Source: Bog-756 sp963701325
GTDB taxonomy: Bacteria; Actinomycetota; Acidimicrobiia; Acidimicrobiales; RAAP-2
Assembly (NCBI GenBank): GCA_963701325.1
Contig: OY969604.1
Location: 2,790,001-2,854,000, forward strand
DNA length: 64,000 bases
Direction: 5' to 3'
The notes under the pieces were generated by a model. That model had not been told where the DNA came from. It did not search any database and saw nothing but the letters and a program-made list of their open reading frames with translations. Shown here in pieces: positions 33,987-43,579 of the stretch; positions within the stretch are counted from its first letter, which is position 1, and every line of letters starts with the position of its first letter. A program made the translations under genes and the position numbers.

Positions 33987-35024
33987 GTGGCCATCGACCG
34001 TCGACCATCCAGCGGGTCCGTGGCACCCGTTCCGGGGTTCCCGGTACGACGCCTGCGACGCCTGCGCCGGACCCCCGCCCTGCGGCGGCTCGTCGCCGAG
34101 ACGAGCCTCTCGCCCGGCGACCTGGTCGCCCCCCTCTTCGTGGCCGACGGCATCGACGCGCCCCGTCCGGTGGCCTCACTGCCCGGTGTCTGCCAGCACA
34201 GCGTCGGCTCCGTCGTGGACGAGGTCCAGCGGCTGGCCGCGCTCGGCGTGCCCGGCGTGATCCTCTTCGCGTTGCCCCGGCGGGAGGACAAGGACGCGAC
34301 CGGGTCCGCCGCTCTGCGCCCGGACGGGATCACCGGTCGGGCCATCGGCGCGGTGCGCGACGCGGTCGGCGACCGGATGGTGGTCATGGTTGACTGCTGC
34401 CTCGACGAGTTCACCGACCACGGGCACTGTGGGATCGTCGATCCGGCGACCGGTGCGGTCGACAACGACTCGACGGTCGGCCTCTACGCCGAGCTCGCCG
34501 TCGTCCAGGCCTCGGCCGGCGCCGACGTCATCGCCCCCAGCGGGATGATGGACGGGCAGGTGGCCGCCATACGCGCCGCGCTCGACAGCTCCGGGCATAC
34601 GGACACGGCCGTGCTGGCCTATGCGGCCAAGTACGCCTCGGCGCTCTACGGCCCGTTCCGCGAGGCGGCGGACGTGACCATCGCCGACGGGGGAGACCGC
34701 CGCGGGTACCAGCAGGACGCCCGCAACCGCCGAGAGGCACTGGCGGAGGTCGCGCTCGATGTGGCCGAGGGGGCCGACATGGTCATGGTCAAGCCGGCGC
34801 TTACCTATCTCGACGTCCTCGCCGACGTTCGGGCCACTGTCGACGTGCCGGTGGCCGGATTCCATGTGAGTGGGGAGTACGCCATGGTCATGGCCGCGGC
34901 AGAGCGCGGCTGGATCGACGGTCCTGCGGTCGCCCTCGAGCAGATCACCGCCGTCAAGCGGGCCGGCGCCGACTTCGTGCTGACCTACTTCGCCGGCGCC
35001 CTGGCCGAGACGCTCGGTGGCTGA
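33987..35024 (+). CDS. hemB: Delta-aminolevulinic acid dehydratase (porphobilinogen synthase)
   Basis: 345 residues. The active-site lysines are Lys215 (AYAAKYASALYGPFR) and Lys269 (MVMVKPAL). The metal site reads DCCLDEFTDHGHCG: Cys138 and Cys148 match zinc ligands, while Asp140 stands where three-cysteine zinc enzymes have the middle Cys. It condenses two 5-aminolevulinate to porphobilinogen. GTG 33987 is used; GTG 34020 is an alternative start. It is 24 bases before hemL. Confidence 0.93.
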   Translation: MAIDRRPSSGSVAPVPGFPVRRLRRLRRTPALRRLVAETSLSPGDLVAPLFVADGIDAPRPVASLPGVCQHSVGSVVDEVQRLAALGVPGVILFALPRREDKDATGSAALRPDGITGRAIGAVRDAVGDRMVVMVDCCLDEFTDHGHCGIVDPATGAVDNDSTVGLYAELAVVQASAGADVIAPSGMMDGQVAAIRAALDSSGHTDTAVLAYAAKYASALYGPFREAADVTIADGGDRRGYQQDARNRREALAEVALDVAEGADMVMVKPALTYLDVLADVRATVDVPVAGFHVSGEYAMVMAAAERGWIDGPAVALEQITAVKRAGADFVLTYFAGALAETLGG

Positions 35025-35048
35025 GCAGCGGCCCGGCGCGCCGACGTG

Positions 35049-36365
35049 ATGGAGCGCGTCGCGTCAGAGGAACTCTTCGACCGGGCGCGCCGGGTCATCC
35101 CCGGCGGTGTCAATTCACCGGTGCGGTCGTTCCGCTCGGTCGGGGGCACTCCCTACTTCGTCGTCCGCGGTGAGGGCGCCTACGTCTGGGACGCCGACGG
35201 CAACAGGCTGCTCGACTTCGTCCAGTCCTACGGTGCGTCCATCCTCGGGCACGCCCATCCGGCCGTGGTCGCCGCGGTCCGTGAGGCAACCCGGCGTGGG
35301 ACCACATTCGGCGCGCCGACGGAAGGCGAGGTCCTGTTGGCGGAGGCGATCTGCTCCCGGGTCCCCGGCTGCGAGCAGGTGCGCCTCGTCTCCTCGGGAA
35401 CCGAGGCCGCGATGAGCGCGGTCCGGGTCGCCCGGGGCTTCACCGGGCGCGACCGGATCGTCAAGTTCGCCGGGTGCTATCACGGTCACTCGGACGGACT
35501 GCTGGCGGGCGGGGGGAGCGGTGTGGCCACCCTCGGACTGCCCGACTCCGCGGGGGTTCCGACCGCGGCGGTCGCCGACACGGTCGTGGCTCCCTACAAC
35601 GTGGTCCCCGAGCTCGACGAGCGGGTGGCCTGCGTCATCGTCGAGGCGGTGGCGGCCAACATGGGCCTCGTCCCACCGGTCGACGGATTCCTCGAGGGAC
35701 TGCGCGCCGCATGTGACGCAGCCGGCGCCCTGCTCGTGTTCGACGAGGTGATCACCGGTTTCCGGCTGGGGGAGGGCGGCGCCGCGTCGTGCTCCGGAGT
35801 CCGTCCGGACCTCTGGTGCTTCGGCAAGGTCATCGGTGGAGGCCTCCCGGTCGGCGCGTTCGGCGGACGGACCGACGTCCTGGCGACGCTTGCTCCGGGC
35901 GGCCCCGTGTATCAGGCCGGCACCCTGTCGGGAAACCCGTTGGCCACCGCGGCGGGCCTGGCCGTCCTCACCGAGCTCGGACCCGCCTCCTACGACGACC
36001 TCTCGAGCAGGGTGCACCGATTCGGCGCCGCGCTCGAGAAGGTGCTCGACGCTGGCCTGGCCCGGGGTGGTATGACCGATGCCGGCGGCAACCGGCTCAT
36101 GGCCCGGGTTCCGGTGGTGGGGCCGCTCTTCGGTATCTTCTTCGTCCCCGAGGGGAATGCCGGAGTCGAGGACTACGACGGAGCCGCCGCATCCGCCGCC
36201 ACCGGGCTCTACGGACGGTTCTTCCGCGCAATGCTCGACCGGGGCGTTGCGCTCGCCCCGGGTCCCTACGAGGTCGCCTTTCCCTCGCTGGCCCACGGTG
36301 ACGGCGAGCTCGATGCAGCGCTGGCTGCTGCCTCCGAGGCCGTGGAGGATGCATTCGCCCCATGA
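35049..36365 (+). CDS. hemL: Glutamate-1-semialdehyde 2,1-aminomutase
   Basis: 438 residues. Opens with the HemL signature IPGGVNSPVRSF near residue 17. The PLP lysine is Lys260 in CFGKVIGGGLPVGAFGG. Other family segments are SSGTEAAMSAVRVARGFTGRD and VFDEVITGFR. It converts glutamate-1-semialdehyde to 5-aminolevulinate, the product that feeds HemB. ATG 35049 is chosen over the adjacent in-frame GTG 35046. Confidence 0.94.
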   Translation: MERVASEELFDRARRVIPGGVNSPVRSFRSVGGTPYFVVRGEGAYVWDADGNRLLDFVQSYGASILGHAHPAVVAAVREATRRGTTFGAPTEGEVLLAEAICSRVPGCEQVRLVSSGTEAAMSAVRVARGFTGRDRIVKFAGCYHGHSDGLLAGGGSGVATLGLPDSAGVPTAAVADTVVAPYNVVPELDERVACVIVEAVAANMGLVPPVDGFLEGLRAACDAAGALLVFDEVITGFRLGEGGAASCSGVRPDLWCFGKVIGGGLPVGAFGGRTDVLATLAPGGPVYQAGTLSGNPLATAAGLAVLTELGPASYDDLSSRVHRFGAALEKVLDAGLARGGMTDAGGNRLMARVPVVGPLFGIFFVPEGNAGVEDYDGAAASAATGLYGRFFRAMLDRGVALAPGPYEVAFPSLAHGDGELDAALAAASEAVEDAFAP

Positions 36366-36615
36366 ACCCGGCTGAGCCGCCCTCCCCCCTCTGTGCCGGC
36401 TCCGGCCCAGGTCGACCCCCGATCCGGCGGGGTCCTCCGGGTGGACGGTCCTTCCGCTCGGCGGGCCAATGGGCCAGTATGAGGGGCGTGCAAGTGCCCA
36501 TCTGGTCGCGCGCCCCGTCCCCGGCACCGCTTGCCCGGGCCCGGCGCCCGGCGACAGAATGCATCAGGGCATCGACGACCGCCGGCACCTGCTTCCAGCC
36601 ACGAAGGAGATGCGC

Positions 36616-38832
36616 ATGACCGTCGGAATTACGGAACTGCCACCCGAGGGGATGCAGCTCGGCGGCGTGGCCCTGGCCGGCGATGCCGACCGGGGCACCA
36701 AGACGACCGAGGGACTGAGCCTCCTGTTCACCACGGCGGGGATCACCGTCCAGGGGCCACAGCCCCAGATCGAGCGTCTCCTCATCTGGTCCGTGCTCGA
36801 CTCGGCCACGTGCCAGGAGAAGCTCGTGCTCCCCGATGGGCGGCATGCCGCGATCATGGAGCTCACGTCGGGTGGCCAGTCGATCCGGTTCCTGCTCCCG
36901 ACCGACACGGTCTCACCCGGCCAGGCGGCATACCTCGACCAGGCCCTACCGGCGTGGCTCTCGCGCTACAAGGGCGTCGGAGTCCCGGTGGGCGTTGCCG
37001 CCTCTGCGGCTGCGTCCGGCGGAGCGGCCGCAGCGGCAGATCCGAAGACGGGTCGGTCCGAGGGCGCCGGCCAATCATCTGCACCCCCACCCCCGCCACC
37101 ACCACCACCACCACCGGCTCCCGCCCCTGCACCCGCACCCGCTCCTGACGGATCCCGCGGTACCGCCACCGCCACCGCGGCTGGTGAAGCCGCCGCCGGG
37201 GATGCCGCCGCCCGCGCAGCCAACGGTCACGGAAGCGGGAGCGCACCCGGTGCAAACGGGACAGCCTCCGGCACCGCCGAGCCGGGACCGATCGGTGAGC
37301 GACGCGGACAGGCCACGACGGCACCCCCGCCACCACCACCTCCGCCCCCACCGCCGCTCGCGGGTTCTGTGGGCTCGGCCCAGGGTGCGTCGGCGGACCC
37401 GGATCCCCAGGTGCCGAGGTCGCCATGGGACGGCCTGCCGACCGATGACGTCTCGGCATTCGACGTGCAACCTCCGGCCCAGACCGAGAAGCCCAAGAAG
37501 CCAAGGAAGTCGATCACCTGGCGCAAGGCCAAGCCGGAGAAGGACGCGGACCCGACCCTGGGCGCGACCGAGGCCCTGGGTGTGGCTCCGTTCCTGCCCG
37601 AGCCCAGCGGGCACCAACCGCCCGACGCGCCTCCTGAGAACCCGGTACCCCTCGGTCTGGAACTGCCGCCCCCGCCCGTGGACCCGTTCGCAGGGTTTCC
37701 CGATGCGACCCCCACAGCACCGCCGGAGACGACACAGAAGCAAAAGGTCCGATCCCGGCGGGGACGGCGGGCCAAGGCAGCCGACGCGGTGGTCGCAACC
37801 GACGCGGTTGTCGCAACCGACGCGGGCCTTGCGCCCGACGCGGGCCCTGCTGCCGGCGCGGTCGGTGCGGCCGCCGTCGCGTCCGGCGCGGTCGATACAC
37901 CGGCCCCCCCGGGCGCTCCGGCTCCACCGCCGGATCGGACGGCTCCCGGCTCGATGACCGCACCCGACGTGTTGTCACAGGGTGACGGACCGGTCTCGGC
38001 GGAGCTGCCGGATGCTCCGGAGATCTGGGGCGACGCGACGCCTGAGGGTGCGACATCGGGGCTCAGCCGGTCGACCGTGGTGATCCTCCTGGTCGCGCTC
38101 CTGGTGGTCGTGCTCGGCGGGGTCGGCTACGTCCTCACCAGGAAGACCAGCCCGACCACCACCCCCACGACGTTGGCAACGGTCCCGAGCCCCGCGGCGG
38201 CCGACGTGGCGCTGGCCGCATCGGTCAACCTCAGGTTGGGCGATCTTCCGGCGGGCTGGACACGCACAGCGACGCCTGCGGTCACCCGGATGGAGGGGGC
38301 CCCGCCGGTCGCCCAGGTCACCGCCGAGGCGACGCTCGCAACCTGCCTCGGGACGAACGTCGCAACGGTGACGGGGTTGTTCGGGAACGGGTCGGTCCCC
38401 GGGCAGACCGCTGCCGTGGATTCTCCGAGCTTCGAGAGCGCGGCCGGTCCGTCCTTCGAGATGTCGTCACGAACCGCGACCTTCGCGTCGACCTCGCCGA
38501 TCCGAGGGCTCGACGGGGTCCTCGGATCGAGCCGCTTCGTCCCGTGCTTCGGTCAGTACCAGAGTGCCCTGGCCGCGGCGGCCATCCCCGGCTCCACCGC
38601 ACAGGTCCAGCCGGTGAGCCTCGGCGGACCACCCGGGGTGACCTCGTTCGGGGTGGTGACGACCGTCGCCTCACCCTCCCTCGGGACGGAGGTCGTCGGC
38701 GACGCCTTCATCCTCGGCGGCCGGGTGCTCACGGTCCTCCAACCGATCACGACCGGCGCGGCGATCCCGCCGAGTGTCTTCACGCCGGCCTACGACGCGG
38801 TAGCCGGCCGGGTGGCGGCCACGGCCAGGTAG
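36616..38832 (+). CDS. Proline-rich single-pass membrane protein of unknown function
   Basis: 738 residues. Residues 1-120 form a globular N-terminal domain with a PH-like pattern (GLSLLFTTAGITVQG...LIWSVLDSATCQEKLVLPDGRHAAIMEL). A long disordered Pro/Ala region follows with two tracts of exactly eleven prolines (DNA 37084-37116 and 37324-37356), a KPKKPRK basic patch and an 18-bp repeat. One transmembrane helix (about 485-507) leads to an extracytoplasmic domain of about 230 residues (LRLGDLPAGWT..., two Cys). The start is fixed by AAGGAGA six bases before ATG 36616. The inside-out topology suggests a cytoplasmic adaptor with an external domain. Confidence 0.7.
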   Translation: MTVGITELPPEGMQLGGVALAGDADRGTKTTEGLSLLFTTAGITVQGPQPQIERLLIWSVLDSATCQEKLVLPDGRHAAIMELTSGGQSIRFLLPTDTVSPGQAAYLDQALPAWLSRYKGVGVPVGVAASAAASGGAAAAADPKTGRSEGAGQSSAPPPPPPPPPPPAPAPAPAPAPDGSRGTATATAAGEAAAGDAAARAANGHGSGSAPGANGTASGTAEPGPIGERRGQATTAPPPPPPPPPPPLAGSVGSAQGASADPDPQVPRSPWDGLPTDDVSAFDVQPPAQTEKPKKPRKSITWRKAKPEKDADPTLGATEALGVAPFLPEPSGHQPPDAPPENPVPLGLELPPPPVDPFAGFPDATPTAPPETTQKQKVRSRRGRRAKAADAVVATDAVVATDAGLAPDAGPAAGAVGAAAVASGAVDTPAPPGAPAPPPDRTAPGSMTAPDVLSQGDGPVSAELPDAPEIWGDATPEGATSGLSRSTVVILLVALLVVVLGGVGYVLTRKTSPTTTPTTLATVPSPAAADVALAASVNLRLGDLPAGWTRTATPAVTRMEGAPPVAQVTAEATLATCLGTNVATVTGLFGNGSVPGQTAAVDSPSFESAAGPSFEMSSRTATFASTSPIRGLDGVLGSSRFVPCFGQYQSALAAAAIPGSTAQVQPVSLGGPPGVTSFGVVTTVASPSLGTEVVGDAFILGGRVLTVLQPITTGAAIPPSVFTPAYDAVAGRVAATAR
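37783..37854 (+). repeat. Four tandem 18-bp repeats in the proline-rich gene
   Basis: Units start at 37783, 37801, 37819 and 37837. They encode DAVVAT, DAVVAT, DAGLAP and DAGPAA. The first two are nearly identical in DNA and the later ones have diverged. Confidence 0.8.
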
Positions 38833-38854
38833 CTGCGAGGTCCGCGGTGCTCGG

Positions 38855-40260
38855 TCAGGCCGGTGATCGGTCGGGCGCCGGGGCCATGCGCGCGATGAGC
38901 GCAAGGGCCCGGTAGGCCGTCTCGGCCGGACCGGTCTCGTCGGGCCGGAGCAGGTTGGCCATGATCCGCAGGATCCAACTCATCAGCGTCTCCGAGTGCA
39001 TGCCCGTTCCCACGCAGAGTTGCATGAGCTCGGGTCGGCTGATGACCCGGATGAAGGCCCGGGCCACCCGGAAGTAGAGGCCGTACGCCTCGTCGAGGCG
39101 GTCCTCGTAGCGCAGGAGCGCGTCGAAGCCGTCGCCGGACAGCGCTTCGCCGAGCGAGGCCGCGGCGAGCCGTCCGGTCTCGTAGCCGTAGGCGATGCCC
39201 TCACCGTTGAACGGGTTGATGGTCCCGCCGGCGTCGCCCACCACCAGGGTGGTCGCCCCGACCCGCGGGCCGACGGCGAGACCCATCGGCAGCTTGCCCC
39301 CGGTGGGCGGGCCGAGGCAGGTCGCGGGGGAGAGCTCCCATTCCCCCGGTGCTCCGGCGACGAAGTGGTCCATGAGGGTCGAGGTGTTGACGCCCTTCCA
39401 GCGCCGGTCGGTCGAGAGGAGCCCCACGCCGACGTTGACCCGCCCGTCCCCGAGGGGGAAGATCCACCCGTAGCCGGGGACCACCTTGCCCTCTCCGTCA
39501 CGGATGTCGAGGTGGGATTCGATGAACGGGCGATCGTGACCGGGGGAGGTGTAGTAGCCGCGTAGGGCCATTCCCATCGGCTGGGCGCGGTCGCGCTGGG
39601 TCCCGAGGGCCCGCCCGAACCTCGAGTTGGCCCCGTCGGCCACCACCACGTACCTCGCCCGCACCTCCCGGGGAGCGCCGGCACCCTTCTCCTGGACCAC
39701 TGCCCCGATGCAGGAGGGGAGCGCTGCCACACCCGCTGGACCGCCGGCGCGGTCACCGGCCGGCGGGTCGTCCAGGATCGGTCGGACGGCCTCACAGCCC
39801 TGCCAGACGGTTGCACCGGCCTTGGCCGCGCGATCGCTGACCAGACCGTCGAGGTCGTGCCTGGTGATGGTGTAGCCGTACGAGGGGAACGAGGGGTGCT
39901 CCGGCCAGGGCAGGTCGAGCACCCGGCCGAACCCGTGGGCCCGCAGGCCGGTGAAGCGATGGGCGCCGGCCAGCGACCCTTCGATGCCCATGTCGGCGAG
40001 CTGGCGCACCGAACGTGGGGTCAGTCCGTCGCCGCACGTCTTGGTCCGGGGAACTCCTTCTTCTCCACCAGGGCCACGTCCCATCCGGCGTCAGCCAACC
40101 AGAACGCGCACGACGACCCTGCCGGCCCACCACCGACGACCAGCACATCGTGGAGGTGTGGGGCGCCTGGGCCCCCGGCCCGCCGGGAGCGGTCGACCGC
40201 GGGGGCGGTCACCCCGGCGTCGGCCCGGGTGTCGGCAGCAGGGGAGGGGGCGGAGCGCAC
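38855..40260 (-). CDS. Geranylgeranyl-reductase-family FAD oxidoreductase, frameshifted in this sequence
   Basis: The N-terminal piece (40260 to about 40050) has the FAD fold DVLVVGGGPAGSSCAFWLADAG and ends ...VEKKEFP before running into a stop. The rest (to 38855) resumes in another frame with the family signature KTCGDGLTPRSV and later VVGDAGGTINPFNGEGIAYGYE. One missing C in the C4 run (complement of 40048-40051) explains it; restoring the base gives a continuous 468-residue protein. This family reduces isoprenoid chains such as menaquinone tails. It is divergent from nuoA, so a quinone-related role is a fair inference. GTG 40260 start. Confidence 0.78.
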
Positions 40261-40285
40261 ACCCCAATGGTAGGGGTCGTGGGCC

Positions 40286-40297
40286 GTGCCCGGGCAC
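40286..40297. promoter_or_regulatory. Perfect 12-bp palindrome between the reductase-family gene and nuoA
   Basis: GTGCCCGGGCAC sits in the 131-base divergent intergenic region, about 95 bases before nuoA. It may be an operator for either gene; no known regulator consensus is recognised. Confidence 0.3.
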
Positions 40298-40391
40298 CCC
40301 CGCGCCGCGCCCCCGGGGTGGGGTTTCGGCCGCTTAAGCCGGGGTCGTCGATGTGCTTCCCCGAAGGGCTGCGTGGTAAAAACAACGACCT

Positions 40392-40895
40392 GTGGATGAT
40401 TACCTCCCGATCCTGGTCCTGCTCATCCTCGGGTTCCTGTTCGCGGCGCTGTCCTTCGTCGCCTCGGCCCTCCTGGCACCCGGGAAGCGCCCGACCTCGG
40501 CCAAGACCGCCCCCTACGAGTGCGGGATCGTCCCGGGCATCGAACCGCCCACCCGGTTCCCGGTCCGCTTCTACCTGGTGGCGATGATCTTCATCATCTT
40601 CGACATCGAGATCGTCTTCCTCTACCCGTGGGCCGTGATCTTCCGCCAGCTCCGGTCCTTCGGGCTCGTCGAGGTTCTCGTCTTCGCCGGGGTGGTCTTC
40701 GTCTCCTTCCTCTTCCTGGTGAGCAACGGGGCGCTCAGCTGGGGCCCGTCCAAGCGGTTGGTCGGTGCGCTGCCACCCCGCACCTCCGCGTCGACCATCG
40801 CCCGGTTCGCCGCGGGATCGGGCGGACCCGTCACGGAGGCTCCGGCCGCCGCGGCGGCCGCCACCGTGCCCACCGGCCCCGGCCGCGCCGCCTGA
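40392..40895 (+). CDS. nuoA: NADH-quinone oxidoreductase subunit A
   Basis: 167 residues. Three transmembrane helices. The conserved loop YECGIVPGIEPPTRFPVRFYLVAMIFIIFDIEIVFLYPWA is intact, with Cys, Glu and Asp residues of the quinone-site loop. The C-terminal tail of about 45 Ala/Pro/Thr-rich residues is longer than usual. GTG 40392 follows TAAAAA by nine bases and has no ribosome site, so it too may be leaderless. First gene of the 14-gene complex I operon. Confidence 0.93.
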   Translation: MDDYLPILVLLILGFLFAALSFVASALLAPGKRPTSAKTAPYECGIVPGIEPPTRFPVRFYLVAMIFIIFDIEIVFLYPWAVIFRQLRSFGLVEVLVFAGVVFVSFLFLVSNGALSWGPSKRLVGALPPRTSASTIARFAAGSGGPVTEAPAAAAAATVPTGPGRAA

Positions 40896-40914
40896 CCCGG
40901 GAGCCGACGAGCGC

Positions 40915-41571
40915 ATGGGCCTCGAAGACCTCCAGCACAATTTCCTGACCGGTCGCCTCGAGGACCTGGTCAAGTGGGCGCGCACCTACTCGATGTGGCC
41001 GGCCACCTTCGGCCTGGCGTGCTGCGCCATCGAGATGATGTCGGTGGGCGCGGCCGACTTCGACCTGGCCCGGTTCGGGATGGAGGTCTTCCGGGCCTCC
41101 CCTCGGCAGGCCGACCTGATGATCGTCGCCGGGCGTGTCTCCCAGAAGATGGCGCCAGTCCTCCGCCAGGTCTACGACCAGATGATGGAACCCAAGTGGG
41201 TCCTCTCGATGGGTGTCTGCGCGAGCACCGGCGGCATGTTCAACAACTACGCCATCGTGCAGGGTGTCGATCAGATCGTCCCCGTCGACGTGTACGCCCC
41301 TGGCTGCCCGCCGACACCCGAGACGCTCATGCACGCCATCCTCACCCTCCACGAGAAGGTCCGGACCGGTGACATCACCCGGCGCACCGGGGTCCACGGC
41401 GACCGTCCGGCCCCCGCACTCTCCGACGAGGAGGGGGGCGACACCGACGACGCTCGGACCAACGCCGACGAGACCACCAGCGGGTGGAACCCGGACCGCC
41501 CCGACGCCGTCCACCTGGGCACTCCAAAGCGCAACCCGGTCATCGCCCGCAGCGTGGGTGAGCCCCTGTGA
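40915..41571 (+). CDS. nuoB: NADH-quinone oxidoreductase subunit B
   Basis: 218 residues. The N2 cluster ligands are Cys36, Cys37, Cys102 and Cys131 (ACCAIEMM, GVCASTGG, PGCPPTPE). It sits between the peripheral arm and the quinone site. The C-terminus after about residue 150 is an extra charged tail absent from compact NuoB proteins. The stop overlaps the nuoC GTG. Confidence 0.95.
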   Translation: MGLEDLQHNFLTGRLEDLVKWARTYSMWPATFGLACCAIEMMSVGAADFDLARFGMEVFRASPRQADLMIVAGRVSQKMAPVLRQVYDQMMEPKWVLSMGVCASTGGMFNNYAIVQGVDQIVPVDVYAPGCPPTPETLMHAILTLHEKVRTGDITRRTGVHGDRPAPALSDEEGGDTDDARTNADETTSGWNPDRPDAVHLGTPKRNPVIARSVGEPL

Positions 41572-42095
41572 GTTCAGGGATCGGCGCGGACACCGTCGCG
41601 GGGACCGAGCCGGCGAGCACTTCCGGCGGTGGCTCTGCCCCTGGGTCGGGGCGGGGGATCGGAGAGGTGCGCTTCCCGACCCGTGAGGAGTACGTCCCCG
41701 TGGCGCAGAGCCTGCGGGACGGCGGCTTCGAGATGTGTGCAGACCTCTGCGCCGTCGACTATCTCGCGCACCCGGACCGGCGCCTCCCCGAGGGCACCGC
41801 CGCCGAGCGGTTCGAAGTGGTGGTGAACCTGCTCTCGCTGAGCCAGGTCCGCCGGGTCCGCCTGCGGGTGCAGGTTCCCGCCGTCGACGCGACCCTTCCC
41901 ACCCTGTTCGACCTCTACCCGGGCGTCGAGGCCATGGAGCGGGAGGCCTACGACCTCTTCGGCATCGTCTTCGTCGGCCATCCCGACATGACCCGGATCC
42001 TGCTGCCCGAGGACTGGGAGGGCCACCCGCTCCGCAAGGACTACGGGGTCGGGCGTGTGCCGGTCCAGTTCAAGGACGCGCCGGGTCCGCGATGA
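41568..42095 (+). CDS. nuoC: NADH-quinone oxidoreductase subunit C
   Basis: 175 residues. The 30-kDa subunit signature is present: FEMCADLCAVDYLAHPDR, FDLYPGVEAMEREAYDLFGIVFVGHPDMTRILLPEDWEGHPLRKDY. It is a separate protein, not fused to NuoD. GTG 41568 overlaps the nuoB stop and its own stop overlaps ATG 42092 (ATGA), which fixes the beginning of nuoD. Confidence 0.94.
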   Translation: MSSGIGADTVAGTEPASTSGGGSAPGSGRGIGEVRFPTREEYVPVAQSLRDGGFEMCADLCAVDYLAHPDRRLPEGTAAERFEVVVNLLSLSQVRRVRLRVQVPAVDATLPTLFDLYPGVEAMEREAYDLFGIVFVGHPDMTRILLPEDWEGHPLRKDYGVGRVPVQFKDAPGPR

Positions 42096-43500
42096 GCGAC
42101 TCCACGCCGCACACGGACACCGAGCTGCCCGACCCGGTCTCCGGTGAGGCCTACGACCAGATCGGTCCCGACGGTGTCCCGCGTGGTCTGCTCATCGAGA
42201 CGTCCGAGGGAAGCCAGGAGCTCGGGGTACGCGGCAGCACCCCCCGGACGAGCTCCGCCGCGAGATCGGCGCGGTCCTCCGGTTGCCCGAGGGCGTGGCT
42301 GTGGACCCGTCCGACATCGACGTCGAACGGACCGACGACGAGACGATGATCATCAACATGGGCCCACAGCATCCGTCGACCCACGGCGTGCTGCGGCTGA
42401 TGCTCGAGCTCGACGGAGAGACCGTCCTGCGCACGAAGCCGGTCATCGGCTATCTGCACACCGGCATGGAGAAGACCGCCGAGGAGCTCACCTACGTGCA
42501 GGGGTCCACCAACGTGACCCGGATGGACTACCTCTCGCCGCTCCACAACGAGTTGGTCCTCTCACTGGCGGTCGAAGCGCTGCTCGGTGTCGAGATGCCG
42601 CCCCGGGCGGACTGGATCCGGATGCTGCTGACCGAGCTCAACCGGGTCTCGTCGCACCTGATGTGGCTGGCCACCAACGGCATGGACATCGGGTCGACCT
42701 CGATGATGATCTACGGATTCCGCGAGCGCGAGATGATCCTGGCCTTCTTCGAGAAGACCACCGGCCTGCGGATGAACCACAATTTCATCCGGCCCGGCGG
42801 AACTGCGGCCGACCTGCCCGACGGCTGGGAGGACGACGTTGCCATCATCTGCGACACGGTGCTCCCGCGGACCGACGAGTACGACGAGCTGCTCACCGGC
42901 CAACCGGTCTTCCGCCGTCGTTCGGAGGGGATCGGTGCCCTGTCGGCAGAAGAGGCCCTCGCCCTCTCGCTGACCGGCCCGATCCTGCGCTCGACCGGTG
43001 TGCCCTGGGACCTCCGCCGCTCGATGCCGTACCTGCGCTACGAGGAGGTCGAGTTCGACGTCATCGTGGGGACCTTCGGCGACAACTTCGATCGCTACTC
43101 GATCCGTCTCAACGAGATCCGCGAGTCGATCCGGATCATCCGCCAGATCGTCGAGAAGATGCCGGCCGGCGACTACCGGGTGCAGGACAAGAAGGTCACC
43201 CCGCCGCCCCGCGGCCGCATCGACGAATCGATGGAGGCCCTCATTCATCACTTCAAGGTCTTCACCGAAGGGTTCCGGGTACCCGAGGGTGAGGTCTACG
43301 TCGCCATCGAGTCGCCCCGCGGCGAGCTCGGGTGCTATCTGGTGTCCGACGGATCGCCCAAGCCCTACCGCATGCACATCCGGGGTCCGAGCTTCGTCAA
43401 TCTGCAAGGCCTTCCCCTGATGATGCGTGGTGGCCTGCTTGCGGACGCTGTCGCCGTCTGCTCCTCGGTCGACCCGGTCATGGGCGAGGTGGACCGGTGA
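42092..43500 (+). CDS. nuoD: NADH-quinone oxidoreductase subunit D, frameshifted near its 5' end
   Basis: The large quinone-site subunit. The conserved body (MGPQHPSTHGVLRLMLELDGE, IGYLHTGMEK, HLMWLATNGMDIG, ESPRGELGCYLVSDGS) is open from about 42241 to the stop. The natural start is ATG 42092, overlapping the nuoC stop. That frame runs through about 50 residues and then loses register at a run of six C (42240-42245). Adding one C joins them into a 469-residue protein with an N-terminal extension. Without it, translation would have to start at TTG 42283. The chosen limits assume the frameshift is an error. Confidence 0.88.
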
Positions 43501-43579
43501 CCGCGCGCTCGCCGGGTACCCCGGTCGCGCCGCCCGGCGCGGCCAGGCACCCGCACCTCCACACCTCTCGGCGGAGGCG

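Noticed and set aside
36366..36615. Short open frames between hemL and the proline-rich gene
   Set aside because: No start with a ribosome site, no domain, and Arg/Pro/Ala composition typical of chance frames.
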